In this document: positions 34,832 to 45,549 of the stretch, piece by piece
Numbering within the stretch: position 1 is the first letter of the stretch
Layout of the letters: each line of letters opens with the position of its first letter
NCBI GenBank assembly: GCA_027415345.1
Contig: DAIBTC010000002.1
Location: forward strand, 1 to 64,000
Length of the DNA stretch: 64,000 nucleotides
Reading direction: 5' to 3'
Source of the DNA: Nitrospirota bacterium
Lineage (GTDB): Bacteria; Nitrospirota; Leptospirillia; Leptospirillales; Leptospirillaceae
The notes under the pieces: model-generated
Told to the model about the DNA's origin: nothing
Database searches by the model: none
The model's input: the letters and a program-made list of their open reading frames with translations, nothing else
Position numbers and translations under genes: made by a program

Positions 34832-36430
34832 TCAGGGAAGATGGCCGGCAATCAGATACTTCAGGGTTTCGTCATTGAGGATGAGTCCTCCCCCGACGAG
34901 TGGAGAGGCCACGCTGGCATTGAAAACATTGTAATATCCCGCATTGAGCCAGATGTGGTTGAAGAGGGTATAGGTCAGGAAAATCCGGGAATAGGGATTG
35001 GGAGTCATCGGATCATAGGTTCCGATATTGTACATGGTAAATGTCAGGAAGAGGTTCTTGAGAATCTGATAGTCGGCCCCGACGCCGAAGCTGTTCTGGA
35101 TTAGGCCTGCCCTCACGTCGAAGTCGCCGAACTTTTCCCCGAACTCCACGCTGAACTTGATTCCCTGGGTCGTCCCCGTGATCTGCGTCGGCCCGGCCAC
35201 ATAATTGCCGTTGATCTGGGTATAGGGGGTTGTCTGCGTGTAGTAGGGATTGGTCGTGCTCACCACCTGGATGCGGTAAAACTTGTCCGACCTGGGATAG
35301 AGGTCGAGGGTGAAAAACCCTTCGGCGGTCCCGGCCCGGGGCATATAGAATCCCCGCATCCAGACATCAAGCTCCATCCGGTCAGCCTTGTTGGTGACCC
35401 CTGAAAGTTTTTTGAGCGTTTTCGACAGGTTGTCATAGACATCCGGATTGTTGACCAGCTTTCCGATCGTTCCCTGCCCTTCGTCGATCTTCTTCAGGAT
35501 GCTGTTCAGGTGGGCCAGGGACTGGTTGGCGTTGTCGTAGACGTCGTTCTTGTTGACCAGGGAGCCGATGGTTCCGACCCCGTTGTCGATCTTGTTGGCG
35601 ATGGAATCGACCTTGTTGAGGATATCCGGGGACTTTTTCTTGAGGCTCAAAGTAAAATCCCGAAGATTGGTGGTGAGCTCGTCCAGATGCTTGAGCGTCC
35701 GGCGAAGCTGTTCCTTTCCCTGGGGTGTCCCGATCGACCCCTTGAGCGATTTCGAGACGGCCTGGATGTCGTCCGCGATCTTGTTGAGCTTTTTCACGAG
35801 CCTGTTGACGCTGACGGTGTTTCCCGGAGCGGCGAGAGTCGCACCCGGAGCCAGCTCGCCGGATGACGGGTCCGGAGGGCCGGCCTGGGAGGGACCCGTC
35901 CCGGCAGGGGAAGAAGCCGGGCTCGTTTTTGAGGAAGAGGAAGGAGAAGGTGGCGAAGGGGAAGGGGGCGGGGCGGAACCCTCTTCGGCCCAGGCCCGGG
36001 CCGGGAAGTCCATTTTCCCAAAGATCCGCCGGAGAAGTCCGGGCGGCTCCCGGTCCCGGTCAGGATCGAACCGTGGCCTGGCTCCCGATGGGCCGGGTTC
36101 AATTTCCACATACATCTTTCCCAGAAATCCGTTGGAAAAGATGACGGCCCGGGCATCGGCGGGTATGACGACCTTCTTGGTGACCAGCATCCGGACCCGG
36201 GCCATGCCGTCGGGACCCAGGGTGATGGCATCGACCTCCCCCACCTTGACGCCCGCCACTTCCACGTCGGTTCCCTTTTCGAGGCCGTCCACGGAAGAAA
36301 ATTTGGCATAAAAGGCAAAGGAATGATCCGGCTTCAACTTGTGATGGCCAAGACGGAGGGACAGGAAGGCGATCACTCCCAGCGCGACCAGCACAAAAAA
36401 ACCGAGCCGCGTTTCGGCGGACACTTTCAA
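34832..36430 (-). CDS. MCE/MlaD-domain protein with long C-terminal, beta-barrel-like extension
   Basis: MKVSAETRLGFFVLVALGVIAFLSLR N-term TM, VEVAGVKVGEVDAITL MCE signature; Pro/Ser linker; coiled middle; C-terminal half with alternating amphipathic strands. Confidence 0.82.
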   Translation of the reverse strand: MKVSAETRLGFFVLVALGVIAFLSLRLGHHKLKPDHSFAFYAKFSSVDGLEKGTDVEVAGVKVGEVDAITLGPDGMARVRMLVTKKVVIPADARAVIFSNGFLGKMYVEIEPGPSGARPRFDPDRDREPPGLLRRIFGKMDFPARAWAEEGSAPPPSPSPPSPSSSSKTSPASSPAGTGPSQAGPPDPSSGELAPGATLAAPGNTVSVNRLVKKLNKIADDIQAVSKSLKGSIGTPQGKEQLRRTLKHLDELTTNLRDFTLSLKKKSPDILNKVDSIANKIDNGVGTIGSLVNKNDVYDNANQSLAHLNSILKKIDEGQGTIGKLVNNPDVYDNLSKTLKKLSGVTNKADRMELDVWMRGFYMPRAGTAEGFFTLDLYPRSDKFYRIQVVSTTNPYYTQTTPYTQINGNYVAGPTQITGTTQGIKFSVEFGEKFGDFDVRAGLIQNSFGVGADYQILKNLFLTFTMYNIGTYDPMTPNPYSRIFLTYTLFNHIWLNAGYYNVFNASVASPLVGGGLILNDETLKYLIAGHLP

Positions 36431-36482
36431 TGAAGGGCTCCTTCAAATAAAAAGGGAGAATATCGGCCTGGCCCACATCTCA

Positions 36483-37265
36483 TCACGGAGCTGTCTCCTC
36501 GACAATGACAGGGATCGGTCCCGATGTTTCTCCCCTGACGAATTGTCGGAGAACGGGATCTTCCGTCTCGCGGACTTCCCGGGGAATGCCTGAAAAATGA
36601 ATTTTCCCCTGGTAGAGGAAAAGGATCCTGTCCGCGATCCGAAATGCGCTGTTCATATCATGCGTGATGACAAGACTTGTCACATGAAGCTCCGCCTTCA
36701 TCTTGAGGATCAGCTCATCGATCGAGCTTGCCAGGACCGGATCAAGGCCTGTGGTTGGTTCGTCGTAAAGAAGGATTTCGGGCTCCAGGGCAATGGCCCT
36801 GGCAATGCCAACCCTTTTCTTCATCCCTCCCGAAATTTCGGAGGGATATTTTTTTTCTACCCGGTTCAGTCCGACAAGCCGGATCTTTTCACGGGCAATC
36901 CTCTCGATCTCCACAGCGGAGAGATCCCTCCGGTGCATGGTCAGCCCAAAGGCCACGTTTTCAAGGCATGTCATGGAGTCGAAGAGGGCCGATTCCTGGA
37001 AGACCATCCCCATCTTTTTCCGCACATCGTCTAGTGAGGTCCCCGAAAGGCCGACAATGGACTCACCGTCAATCCGGATATCCCCCGAATCGGGAACCAG
37101 AAGACGCATGACATGTTTCAGAAGGACCGACTTCCCCTGGCCGGATCCACCGATAATACAATAAGTCTGGCCCCGGGGAACCTCAAAGGAGACATTCCGG
37201 AGAACCTCCTGGTTTCCAAAGCTTTTTGTGAGGTTCGATATGGTGATCGCCGGCGGGGAGGACAT
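36483..37265 (-). CDS. mlaF: MlaF-type ABC transporter ATP-binding protein
   Basis: [15 protein letters not shown] Walker [38 protein letters not shown] overlap with mlaE. Confidence 0.92.
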   Translation of the reverse strand: MSSPPAITISNLTKSFGNQEVLRNVSFEVPRGQTYCIIGGSGQGKSVLLKHVMRLLVPDSGDIRIDGESIVGLSGTSLDDVRKKMGMVFQESALFDSMTCLENVAFGLTMHRRDLSAVEIERIAREKIRLVGLNRVEKKYPSEISGGMKKRVGIARAIALEPEILLYDEPTTGLDPVLASSIDELILKMKAELHVTSLVITHDMNSAFRIADRILFLYQGKIHFSGIPREVRETEDPVLRQFVRGETSGPIPVIVEETAP

Positions 37266-38038
37266 CAGAAAAGCCATGCCGTCAGGAAATAGTCGACGAC
37301 CAGAATGCTCATCGAGGCACTGACCACAGCACGGGTCACGGCCCGCCCCACCCCCGCCGCCCCTCCGGTGGCCACAAATCCTGTCCGGCAGGCCCACAGG
37401 GAAAGTATTCCCCCGAAAAAGACCGATTTCACGATCCCCGAAAGAAAATCATGAAGTTCGACGTAGTGGCGTATCTCCTGAAAATAAAGATGGGGAGAAA
37501 GGCCCAGGAGATTGACAGAGACAAAGTACCCTCCCCCGATCCCGATGAGATCGGCCAGGGCCGTCAGAAGAGGAAGGGCCACAAGGGAGGCATAGAAACG
37601 CGGCGTGACCAGGTAGTCCACAGGGTTTACGGCAAGACTTTCCAGGGCGTCGATCTGTTCGCTCACGCGCATGCTTCCAAGCTCTGCTGCCATCGCCGAA
37701 CCGGACCGCCCGGTCACCATGAGGCTTGTGATGACGGGACCGAGCTCCCGGGTCATCGACAAGGTCACCACCGCTCCCACAAGACCCTCGGCATTGAACT
37801 TCCGAAATCCGATCCAGGCCTGGAGGGCAAGCACCATCCCGGTGAAAAAAGCCGTGACTCCGACAACGGCCGTCGAATCCGCCCCGATCTTCAAAAGCTG
37901 CTCAAGAAAGTTCCGAAACAGGAAGGCCGGACGGAAGAGCCCGAGAAGCCCTCTCAAACCCATGATGAAGAGAGCCCCCGCCGTCCCCAGGATCCGGCCG
38001 GCCAGGTCAGAAATCATTCTGGAGAAACCTCGAAGCAT
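37265..38038 (-). CDS. mlaE: MlaE-type ABC transporter permease
   Basis: [52 protein letters not shown] permease signature; overlaps alr 3' end. Confidence 0.93.
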   Translation of the reverse strand: MLRGFSRMISDLAGRILGTAGALFIMGLRGLLGLFRPAFLFRNFLEQLLKIGADSTAVVGVTAFFTGMVLALQAWIGFRKFNAEGLVGAVVTLSMTRELGPVITSLMVTGRSGSAMAAELGSMRVSEQIDALESLAVNPVDYLVTPRFYASLVALPLLTALADLIGIGGGYFVSVNLLGLSPHLYFQEIRHYVELHDFLSGIVKSVFFGGILSLWACRTGFVATGGAAGVGRAVTRAVVSASMSILVVDYFLTAWLF

Positions 38039-39230
38039 CGCCGACAAACCTCCTGTCCGCCCGGTGGCCGAGAAGGCAGAGCACCTCGTAGGGAATGGTC
38101 CCGGTCCACCGGGCAATCTGATCCACGGTCATGGATTCGGATTCCCTGGGATCGATGATGCTGACCCATTCCCCGATCTCCACGGGCCGCGGGAGATCCG
38201 TCAGGTCAACTTCGACCATGTCCATGCAGACCCGCCCGGCAAATGGAACCTTCCGGCCGTCTATCATGCCCCATCCGCGGCCGGAGAGGGCCCGCGGCAG
38301 GCCATCGGCATATCCCACTCCAAGGATTCCCAGCCGACTGTCCCGGGACAGGACTTCCGTTCTTCCGTAAGAGACGGAATGGCCTTTCGGGAGATTCCGA
38401 AGGGAAAGCAGCCGGGCTTCTACGGTAAGGACTGGGGATATCTCTTCCCACCCGGGAAGATCGCTGACGGGAAGATGGCCATAGAGCATCAATCCGGGTC
38501 GGGCCCAGAATGTGAGAGATTTTCCCGAAGACCTGGGGGTCGGAAAGGAGACAAGTCCTTGCATGACGCCTCCGCTGTTGGCCATGTGAATGACCGACAG
38601 GCTGGAGAGCGCCGGATGGGAAAGACTGGAAAGGACACACTCCTGAAAGAGTTCGAGACAGTCTTCCGTATCCTTCCGGTCCTCGGAAAGGGGAAAATGG
38701 GTCATGACCCCCGTTATTCTCCCTTGGGGAATCCGGTGAATCCGGTCAAGGACTTGGGGGATCTCGGGAGGGAGAAAGCCAAGACGCCCCATCCCGGAGT
38801 CGATCTTGAGGTGGAGGTCCAGGGGCTCCCTGGCCGGAGAAAAGGCTTCAAGAAGACGGATTTGGTCCCGATGATGAAGGACCGGCGTGAGTTTTTCCCG
38901 AAAACAGAGTTCCAGCTCCTTCCCGGAAAACCCTCCGAGAAGGATGATCGCGCCGGAATACCTTCCCCGCCTGAGAGAGAGGGCTTCATCCGTTCCCATG
39001 ACTGCCACCTGGTTGATTCCGATTGAGGACAGGGCCGTCATGACCGGAAGAAGTCCATGGCCATAGGCGTTGGCCTTGATGACCGGAAGGAGCCCCTCGT
39101 TCTTTCCGAGGCGATGGATCACCTTTCGGACATTCCGGAGCAACTGGTCCAGATCAACGGTGACACGGGTCCGGCCCTCCGGATACCCCGGATCCGGGAT
39201 GGATTGCGGCGTGGGGTCCCGAGGTTTCAT
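38007..39230 (-). CDS. alr: Alanine racemase
   Basis: VIKANAYGHG PLP-lysine motif, ILGVGYADGLPR. Confidence 0.95.
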   Translation of the reverse strand: MKPRDPTPQSIPDPGYPEGRTRVTVDLDQLLRNVRKVIHRLGKNEGLLPVIKANAYGHGLLPVMTALSSIGINQVAVMGTDEALSLRRGRYSGAIILLGGFSGKELELCFREKLTPVLHHRDQIRLLEAFSPAREPLDLHLKIDSGMGRLGFLPPEIPQVLDRIHRIPQGRITGVMTHFPLSEDRKDTEDCLELFQECVLSSLSHPALSSLSVIHMANSGGVMQGLVSFPTPRSSGKSLTFWARPGLMLYGHLPVSDLPGWEEISPVLTVEARLLSLRNLPKGHSVSYGRTEVLSRDSRLGILGVGYADGLPRALSGRGWGMIDGRKVPFAGRVCMDMVEVDLTDLPRPVEIGEWVSIIDPRESESMTVDQIARWTGTIPYEVLCLLGHRADRRFVGDASRFLQNDF

Positions 39231-39234
39231 GGGG

Positions 39235-39789
39235 TCAGGTCGTCAGGATCTCCTGCTCCTTCTTCCGGGCATGTTCGTCGACCTTGGCCCCCGCCCCGTC
39301 GACAAGCTTCTGGACTTCATCCTGAAGGCGCTTTACCCGGTCCTCCTGGATCAGTCCTTCCTTGTGCCTCTTTTTGATGTCCTCGTTCGCATCCCGCCGG
39401 ATGTTTCGCAAGGAAACCTTCGCATCCTCGGCCATTTTCTTCAGAAGCTTGACCATCTCCTTGCGACGTTCCTCTGTCATCGGGGGAACGACGATCCTGA
39501 CGGCCTTTCCGTCATTCTGCGGGGTCAGCCCCAGATTGGCCGCCATGATGGCCTTTTCGATATCTCCGATGAGCTTTGACTCCCAGGGAGTGATGGTGAT
39601 CATCCTGTTGTCGACGATGTTCAGGGCCGCCACCTTGTCGAGGGAGACCTGGTTCCCGTAATAGTCCACCCGGATATGTTCGATGAGGGAGAGCGACGGC
39701 CGCCCTGTTCTCAGGGTCTGGATCTCCTTGCGGAAATGGTCCACCGCATGGTCCATTTTTTCTGAAAATCCCTTAAGTTCCGCATCCAT
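39235..39789 (-). CDS. frr: Ribosome recycling factor
   Basis: LRTGRPSLSLIEHIRVDYYG, TEERRKEMVKLLKKMAEDAKVSLRNIRRDAN. Confidence 0.97.
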   Translation of the reverse strand: MDAELKGFSEKMDHAVDHFRKEIQTLRTGRPSLSLIEHIRVDYYGNQVSLDKVAALNIVDNRMITITPWESKLIGDIEKAIMAANLGLTPQNDGKAVRIVVPPMTEERRKEMVKLLKKMAEDAKVSLRNIRRDANEDIKKRHKEGLIQEDRVKRLQDEVQKLVDGAGAKVDEHARKKEQEILTT

Positions 39790-39819
39790 TTAAGCCTCCC
39801 GTTCCGCGACACCGGACAT

Positions 39820-41123
<1,304 letters not shown>

Positions 41124-41223
41124 CTTGTTTCTTTCCTCCGTCTCTATCCGTCTGGCGTTCTTCACTGGGCTCAAGGCATGACAGGCTGCGGAAAGGGAGA
41201 GGATCTTCCTCTCCCTCATTCCT

Positions 41224-42000
41224 CTATTTCTCTCCGGATTCTCCGGCCGAGAAGGCCTGCTCAAGCTCGGAGGCGACCGCCGGGGATTCAGGCGCCGACG
41301 CCTTGCCGGATGATCGGCGGGACAATCCCCCCTCGATCACGGCGTCGGCTATGCCTTCAGCCATGAGCCGGATAGAACGGATTGCGTCATCGTTGGCCGG
41401 AATCGGAAAATCGATCAGGTCCGGGTCGCAGTTCGTATCCACCATCGCTACCACCGGAATTCCGAGACGGTTGGCCTCGTGAATGGCGATATGCTCTTTC
41501 TTGGGATCCACCACAAAAATGGCCCCGGGAAGCTGTCCCATCCCGCGAATTCCCGACAGGGTCGAACGCAGCTTGGACTCCTCCTTTTCGATCTGGGCCA
41601 CTTCCTTTTTGGGCAGACGGGCCCACTGGTCACTTTCCTTCATCGCTTCGATCTTCTTCAGACGATCGACGGATTTGCGGATCGTCTGGTGGTTTGTCAG
41701 CATGCCGCCCAGCCAACGATGGGTGACATGGAACATTCCGCAACGTTCCGCCTCCTCCTCGATGATCGATTGGGCCTGTTTCTTGGTGGCGATGAAAAGG
41801 ACAGACTTTCCTTCTCCCACGACATTCCTGATAAATCGCGTGGCCTGGCGATAGCGCCGGGTCGTCTGCTGAAGATCGATGATGTAGATTCCGTTTCTCT
41901 CTCCGTAGATGAACCGCTTCATCTTCGGGTTCCACCGCTTGGTCTGGTGTCCGAAATGGACGCCGGCGTCGAGAAGCTCCTTGATTGTCACATTCTTCAT
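41224..42000 (-). CDS. rpsB: 30S ribosomal protein S2
   Basis: [66 protein letters not shown]. Confidence 0.98.
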   Translation of the reverse strand: MKNVTIKELLDAGVHFGHQTKRWNPKMKRFIYGERNGIYIIDLQQTTRRYRQATRFIRNVVGEGKSVLFIATKKQAQSIIEEEAERCGMFHVTHRWLGGMLTNHQTIRKSVDRLKKIEAMKESDQWARLPKKEVAQIEKEESKLRSTLSGIRGMGQLPGAIFVVDPKKEHIAIHEANRLGIPVVAMVDTNCDPDLIDFPIPANDDAIRSIRLMAEGIADAVIEGGLSRRSSGKASAPESPAVASELEQAFSAGESGEK

Positions 42001-42251
42001 TCCTGTCTCCTGATCTGTGGGTTGACCTTTGCGAACCGTTCCCGCCGCCCAGGCCGGCGACAAAAAACGCCTTTGCGGACCCGTGGGATTTCCGGATGAA
42101 TTCCGCGATTCGCTGCAGTATTTGTTATAGGACCGATATCGGCCGAAGGCCGAGGTCTGGTCCAGCCATAAACCTGTCCAGTCCGGAGAGGCTGTCATGG
42201 CTGAACCTGAAGTGAAGAAGAAGGTCGCCACTTCTCTTCATAAAACGTTTT

Positions 42252-42280
42252 TTTATACCACAACGGGGTAATAAATACAA
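42252..42280 (-). promoter_or_regulatory. Candidate promoter of the rpsB-tsf-pyrH-frr operon (TTGTAT-N17-TATAAA)
   Basis: Minus strand: TTGTAT at 42275-42280, 17-nt spacer, TATAAA at 42252-42257; about 250-nt leader to rpsB ATG. Confidence 0.55.
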
Positions 42281-42285
42281 TTTTT

Positions 42286-43503
42286 CTAAGTCCTTCCTTT
42301 ATACCCGGCATTGATCCGGACATAGTCGAGCGAGAGATCGGTCGTCCAGTATTCGGCCTCCATTGAGCCCAGGCCCAGCATGACACGAAGGGTGATTTCC
42401 TTCCCTTTCATGACTTCGAGGGCCTTTTCCTCCTGGAGGGGTCCCAGGCCTACACCCTTGTGCACCAGGGCGACAGGCCCCATGAAAATATCGATCCGTT
42501 CCTCGAAGATCCTGACTCCGGAATTGCCGATCGCAACCATGATTCTTCCCCAGTTCACATCCTCCCCGAAGAAGGCTGTCTTGACGAGAAGGGAGCGGGA
42601 TATTGACTGGGCCACCCTCCGCGCATCACCCCGGGATCGGGCCCCCGAAACCTGGACCCTGATGATCTTTGTGACGCCCTCCCCATCCCTGACAAGCTGG
42701 TCCCGGAGGGATTCGCACACGGAGAGAACAAGGGAGTAAAACTCCTGGAACTCGGGGGAGTTTCTGGTGACTCGAGTATTCTCGGCCAGACCGCTCGCCA
42801 TGATCAGGGCCGTATCATTGGTGCTCGTATCCCCGTCGACCGTCAGGGCATTGAAGGTCTTATCCGAAGCCTGGAGGAGGGCGCTTTTAAGGGCCTCCTT
42901 TTCCACAGAAGCGTCGGTCGTCAGAAACACGAGAAGGGTGGCCATCTGGGGATGGATCATTCCCACTCCCTTGGCGATTCCCCCGACCCTGACAGTCCGT
43001 CCGCCCACAATTCCTTCGGTCTGGGCCGATTTTGACCTGGTGTCGGTCGTCATGATCGCCTGGGCGCAGGCTTCATGACCGAAAGGACTGGATTGTTTAA
43101 CCAGGACGGGGAGAGAAGCCAGGATCGCCTCCATGTTAAGCGGGCGACCGATCACTCCTGTCGATGCCATAAGGATCTTCCTGGGATCGCATCCCAGATG
43201 GACCGAGAGCTTTTCCGAAATCAGGAAGGCATCCTTCTCGCCCTGTTCGCCGTTACAGGCATTGGCATTCCCGCTGTTGACGATGACCGCCCGGATCCCT
43301 GCCCCCCTGACCCGGCGCTGGGAGATTCTGACAGCCGGAGCCTTGATCTGGTTTGTTGTGAAGACCCCGGCGGCCAGGCATTCCGTTTCGCAAAGGATCA
43401 GGGCGAGATCGGGCTTGCCGTTCTTTTTCACGCCGGAAAAGAGGCCTCCGGCGGAAAATCCCATCGGATAGGTGATTCCCCCCGCCATTTTTTTTCTGGA
43501 CAT
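42286..43503 (-). CDS. argJ: Bifunctional glutamate N-acetyltransferase / amino-acid acetyltransferase ArgJ
   Basis: NSGNANACNGEQGEKDA, KGVGMIHPQMATLLVFLTTDA autoproteolysis site region. Confidence 0.96.
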   Translation of the reverse strand: MSRKKMAGGITYPMGFSAGGLFSGVKKNGKPDLALILCETECLAAGVFTTNQIKAPAVRISQRRVRGAGIRAVIVNSGNANACNGEQGEKDAFLISEKLSVHLGCDPRKILMASTGVIGRPLNMEAILASLPVLVKQSSPFGHEACAQAIMTTDTRSKSAQTEGIVGGRTVRVGGIAKGVGMIHPQMATLLVFLTTDASVEKEALKSALLQASDKTFNALTVDGDTSTNDTALIMASGLAENTRVTRNSPEFQEFYSLVLSVCESLRDQLVRDGEGVTKIIRVQVSGARSRGDARRVAQSISRSLLVKTAFFGEDVNWGRIMVAIGNSGVRIFEERIDIFMGPVALVHKGVGLGPLQEEKALEVMKGKEITLRVMLGLGSMEAEYWTTDLSLDYVRINAGYKGRT

Positions 43504-43535
43504 GACGTCTTTCCCATGATGGTTTGTGTTTAAGC

Positions 43536-44591
43536 CTAGGGGAAAAGGGCTTCCTGCCTCAATCCGTCCGTTTCATTAAACCCAAAGATGCGGTTCATCG
43601 ACTGGATGGCCTGACCGGCCGCTCCCCGGACGAGATTGTCGATGGCCGTCAGGACAACGAGACGATCTTCCCGGATCTTGGCGTGGATGTGGACATTGTT
43701 GGTGCCCCGGACACCCATCGTATTGGGGGGAGAGGCCACCCTTCTCACAAAAGGACTGTCCCGGTAACTTTCATCAATCATCCGGTCCGCTTCCTCCTGG
43801 GAACACCGACCCTCCGTCACCATGTAGATCGTCGACAGAATCCCCCGGTTGAACGGCAAAAGGTGGGGGACAAAGGTGAGCCGTCCCCCTCCCATCCCCT
43901 CCAGGGCCTGCTCCATCTCGGGGACATGCCTGTGGTCGAGGAGCTTGTAGGCCAGAACACCTTCTGAAATTTCGGGAAAATGCGTCTCCAGGGTGAGACC
44001 TCTTCCGGCGCCTGTGATCCCGGACTTTCCATCGACAAAGATCATGTCCCTTTTGATCCGTCCGCGATGGAGAAAGGGGAGGATTCCCAGAAGGGCTCCC
44101 GTAGGAAAGCACCCCGGGCAGGAGACGAGACGGTCTTTGGCAAGGGAATTTCCTGCCAATTCCGGAAGAGCATAGACCGCCCGGGAGAGACCTTCCGGAA
44201 ACCCGTGGTCGATTCCGTAGACCTTCCTGTAGAGAGCCGGATCCCGAAGACGGTAGTCCGGACCCAGATCGATGACAACGGTTCCCTGTTCAAGGTATCG
44301 GGGAACCAGACCAAAGCTCTGCCCGGCAGGGAGGGCGAAAAATACGACATCCACATCGGTCCAGAGGGGAGATTCCGAGGCCTTTTCCAGAAGGGCGGAG
44401 GAGGCAAGATGGGGGAAAAGATCCCTGAGCGAAACTCCGGCTTTGGACTCTCCTGCCAGGCGGACGACCTCCGTTTCAGGATGCGAGGCCAGAAGACGGA
44501 CAAGCTCTGCTCCGGCATATCCCGAAGCGCCGACAATTCCGGCGCGAATCTTTTTCCCTTGCTGGTCCTTTTCTTTCGGTTCTTTCGGCAT
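43536..44591 (-). CDS. argC: N-acetyl-gamma-glutamyl-phosphate reductase
   Basis: AGIVGASGYAGAELVRLLASHPE, LVSCPGCFPTGALLG active-site Cys. Confidence 0.97.
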   Translation of the reverse strand: MPKEPKEKDQQGKKIRAGIVGASGYAGAELVRLLASHPETEVVRLAGESKAGVSLRDLFPHLASSALLEKASESPLWTDVDVVFFALPAGQSFGLVPRYLEQGTVVIDLGPDYRLRDPALYRKVYGIDHGFPEGLSRAVYALPELAGNSLAKDRLVSCPGCFPTGALLGILPFLHRGRIKRDMIFVDGKSGITGAGRGLTLETHFPEISEGVLAYKLLDHRHVPEMEQALEGMGGGRLTFVPHLLPFNRGILSTIYMVTEGRCSQEEADRMIDESYRDSPFVRRVASPPNTMGVRGTNNVHIHAKIREDRLVVLTAIDNLVRGAAGQAIQSMNRIFGFNETDGLRQEALFP

Positions 44592-44611
44592 TTTTCTCCA
44601 GTTTCAGCACG

Positions 44612-44639
44612 AAAAAAGGGGAGACCGAGGTCTCCCCTT
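44612..44639 (-). terminator. Rho-independent terminator after rpsI
   Basis: Minus strand AAGGGGAGACCTCGGTCTCCCCTTTTTTC: 11-bp perfect arms followed by a U-tract, 24 bp beyond the rpsI stop. Confidence 0.9.
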
Positions 44640-44662
44640 CATATCGGGACACACTCCAGAGA

Positions 44663-45073
44663 TTAGCGCTTGGAGAACTGAAAACGCTTTCTGGCACCCT
44701 TTTGTCCAAATTTCTTTCTTTCCTTGACCCTGGCGTCCCGGGTCAGGAAGCCTTCCTTTTTCAGGGATTCCCGAAACTCCGGGTTTATTTCGAGCAGGGC
44801 CCGGGAAATTCCATGCCGGATGGCTTCGGCCTGTCCGGTCAAACCGCCTCCGGTGACCTTGGCAAAGACATCGAGTTTCCCGACCATATTCGTAAGCTCG
44901 ATGGGAGCCTTCACCTGAGTAGTCCACAAGGTCCTCGGGAAGTATTCTTCGAGGGGTCTATCATTGACCTGAATCAGACCCGTACCACTTTGGACGCGCA
45001 CACGGGCGATGGCGGTCTTACGCTTTCCGGTCGCAGAACCCCGTCCATCCTCATTCGGTTCTCTCTCCATCAA
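44663..45073 (-). CDS. rpsI: 30S ribosomal protein S9
   Basis: [30 protein letters not shown]-terminus. Confidence 0.97.
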   Translation of the reverse strand: MMEREPNEDGRGSATGKRKTAIARVRVQSGTGLIQVNDRPLEEYFPRTLWTTQVKAPIELTNMVGKLDVFAKVTGGGLTGQAEAIRHGISRALLEINPEFRESLKKEGFLTRDARVKERKKFGQKGARKRFQFSKR

Positions 45074-45516
45074 CGACCTCCTAATGCGTAGACTTCGGGA
45101 TTCTGGGCCTGGTGGGGATGCGATTCCTCGGCATAGACCTTGAGGCGGCTCATGAACTGGTTGGAAAGCTTGTTTTTGGGAAGCATTCCCTTCACGGCGT
45201 GAATGACCAGATGCTCAGGGTTCCGGGAGCGGACTTCCTTTGCGGTGGCTGACTTGAATCCACCGGGATACCCGCTGTGCCGGTAATACATTTTCTGGCT
45301 CCACTTTTTTCCTGTGAAGGCGACCTTGGCCGCATTGATCACGATGACAAAATCCCCCGCATCCTGATGCGGAGTAAAGAAAACCTTGTTCTTTCCCCTC
45401 AGAAGAAGCGCGACGGCCGTGGAGAGCCTCCCAACGGTCTGACCGTCGGCATCCACGACATACCACTTTTTCTGGGAGAGTTCTTCAGCGGTTGCGATTC
45501 GTGTCACTTTTTCCAT
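45070..45516 (-). CDS. rplM: 50S ribosomal protein L13
   Basis: [29 protein letters not shown]; overlaps rpsI by 4 bp. Confidence 0.97.
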   Translation of the reverse strand: MEKVTRIATAEELSQKKWYVVDADGQTVGRLSTAVALLLRGKNKVFFTPHQDAGDFVIVINAAKVAFTGKKWSQKMYYRHSGYPGGFKSATAKEVRSRNPEHLVIHAVKGMLPKNKLSNQFMSRLKVYAEESHPHQAQNPEVYALGGR

Positions 45517-45549
45517 TGCCTGAAAATCTCCTTCAGATTCGGGTCGGCC

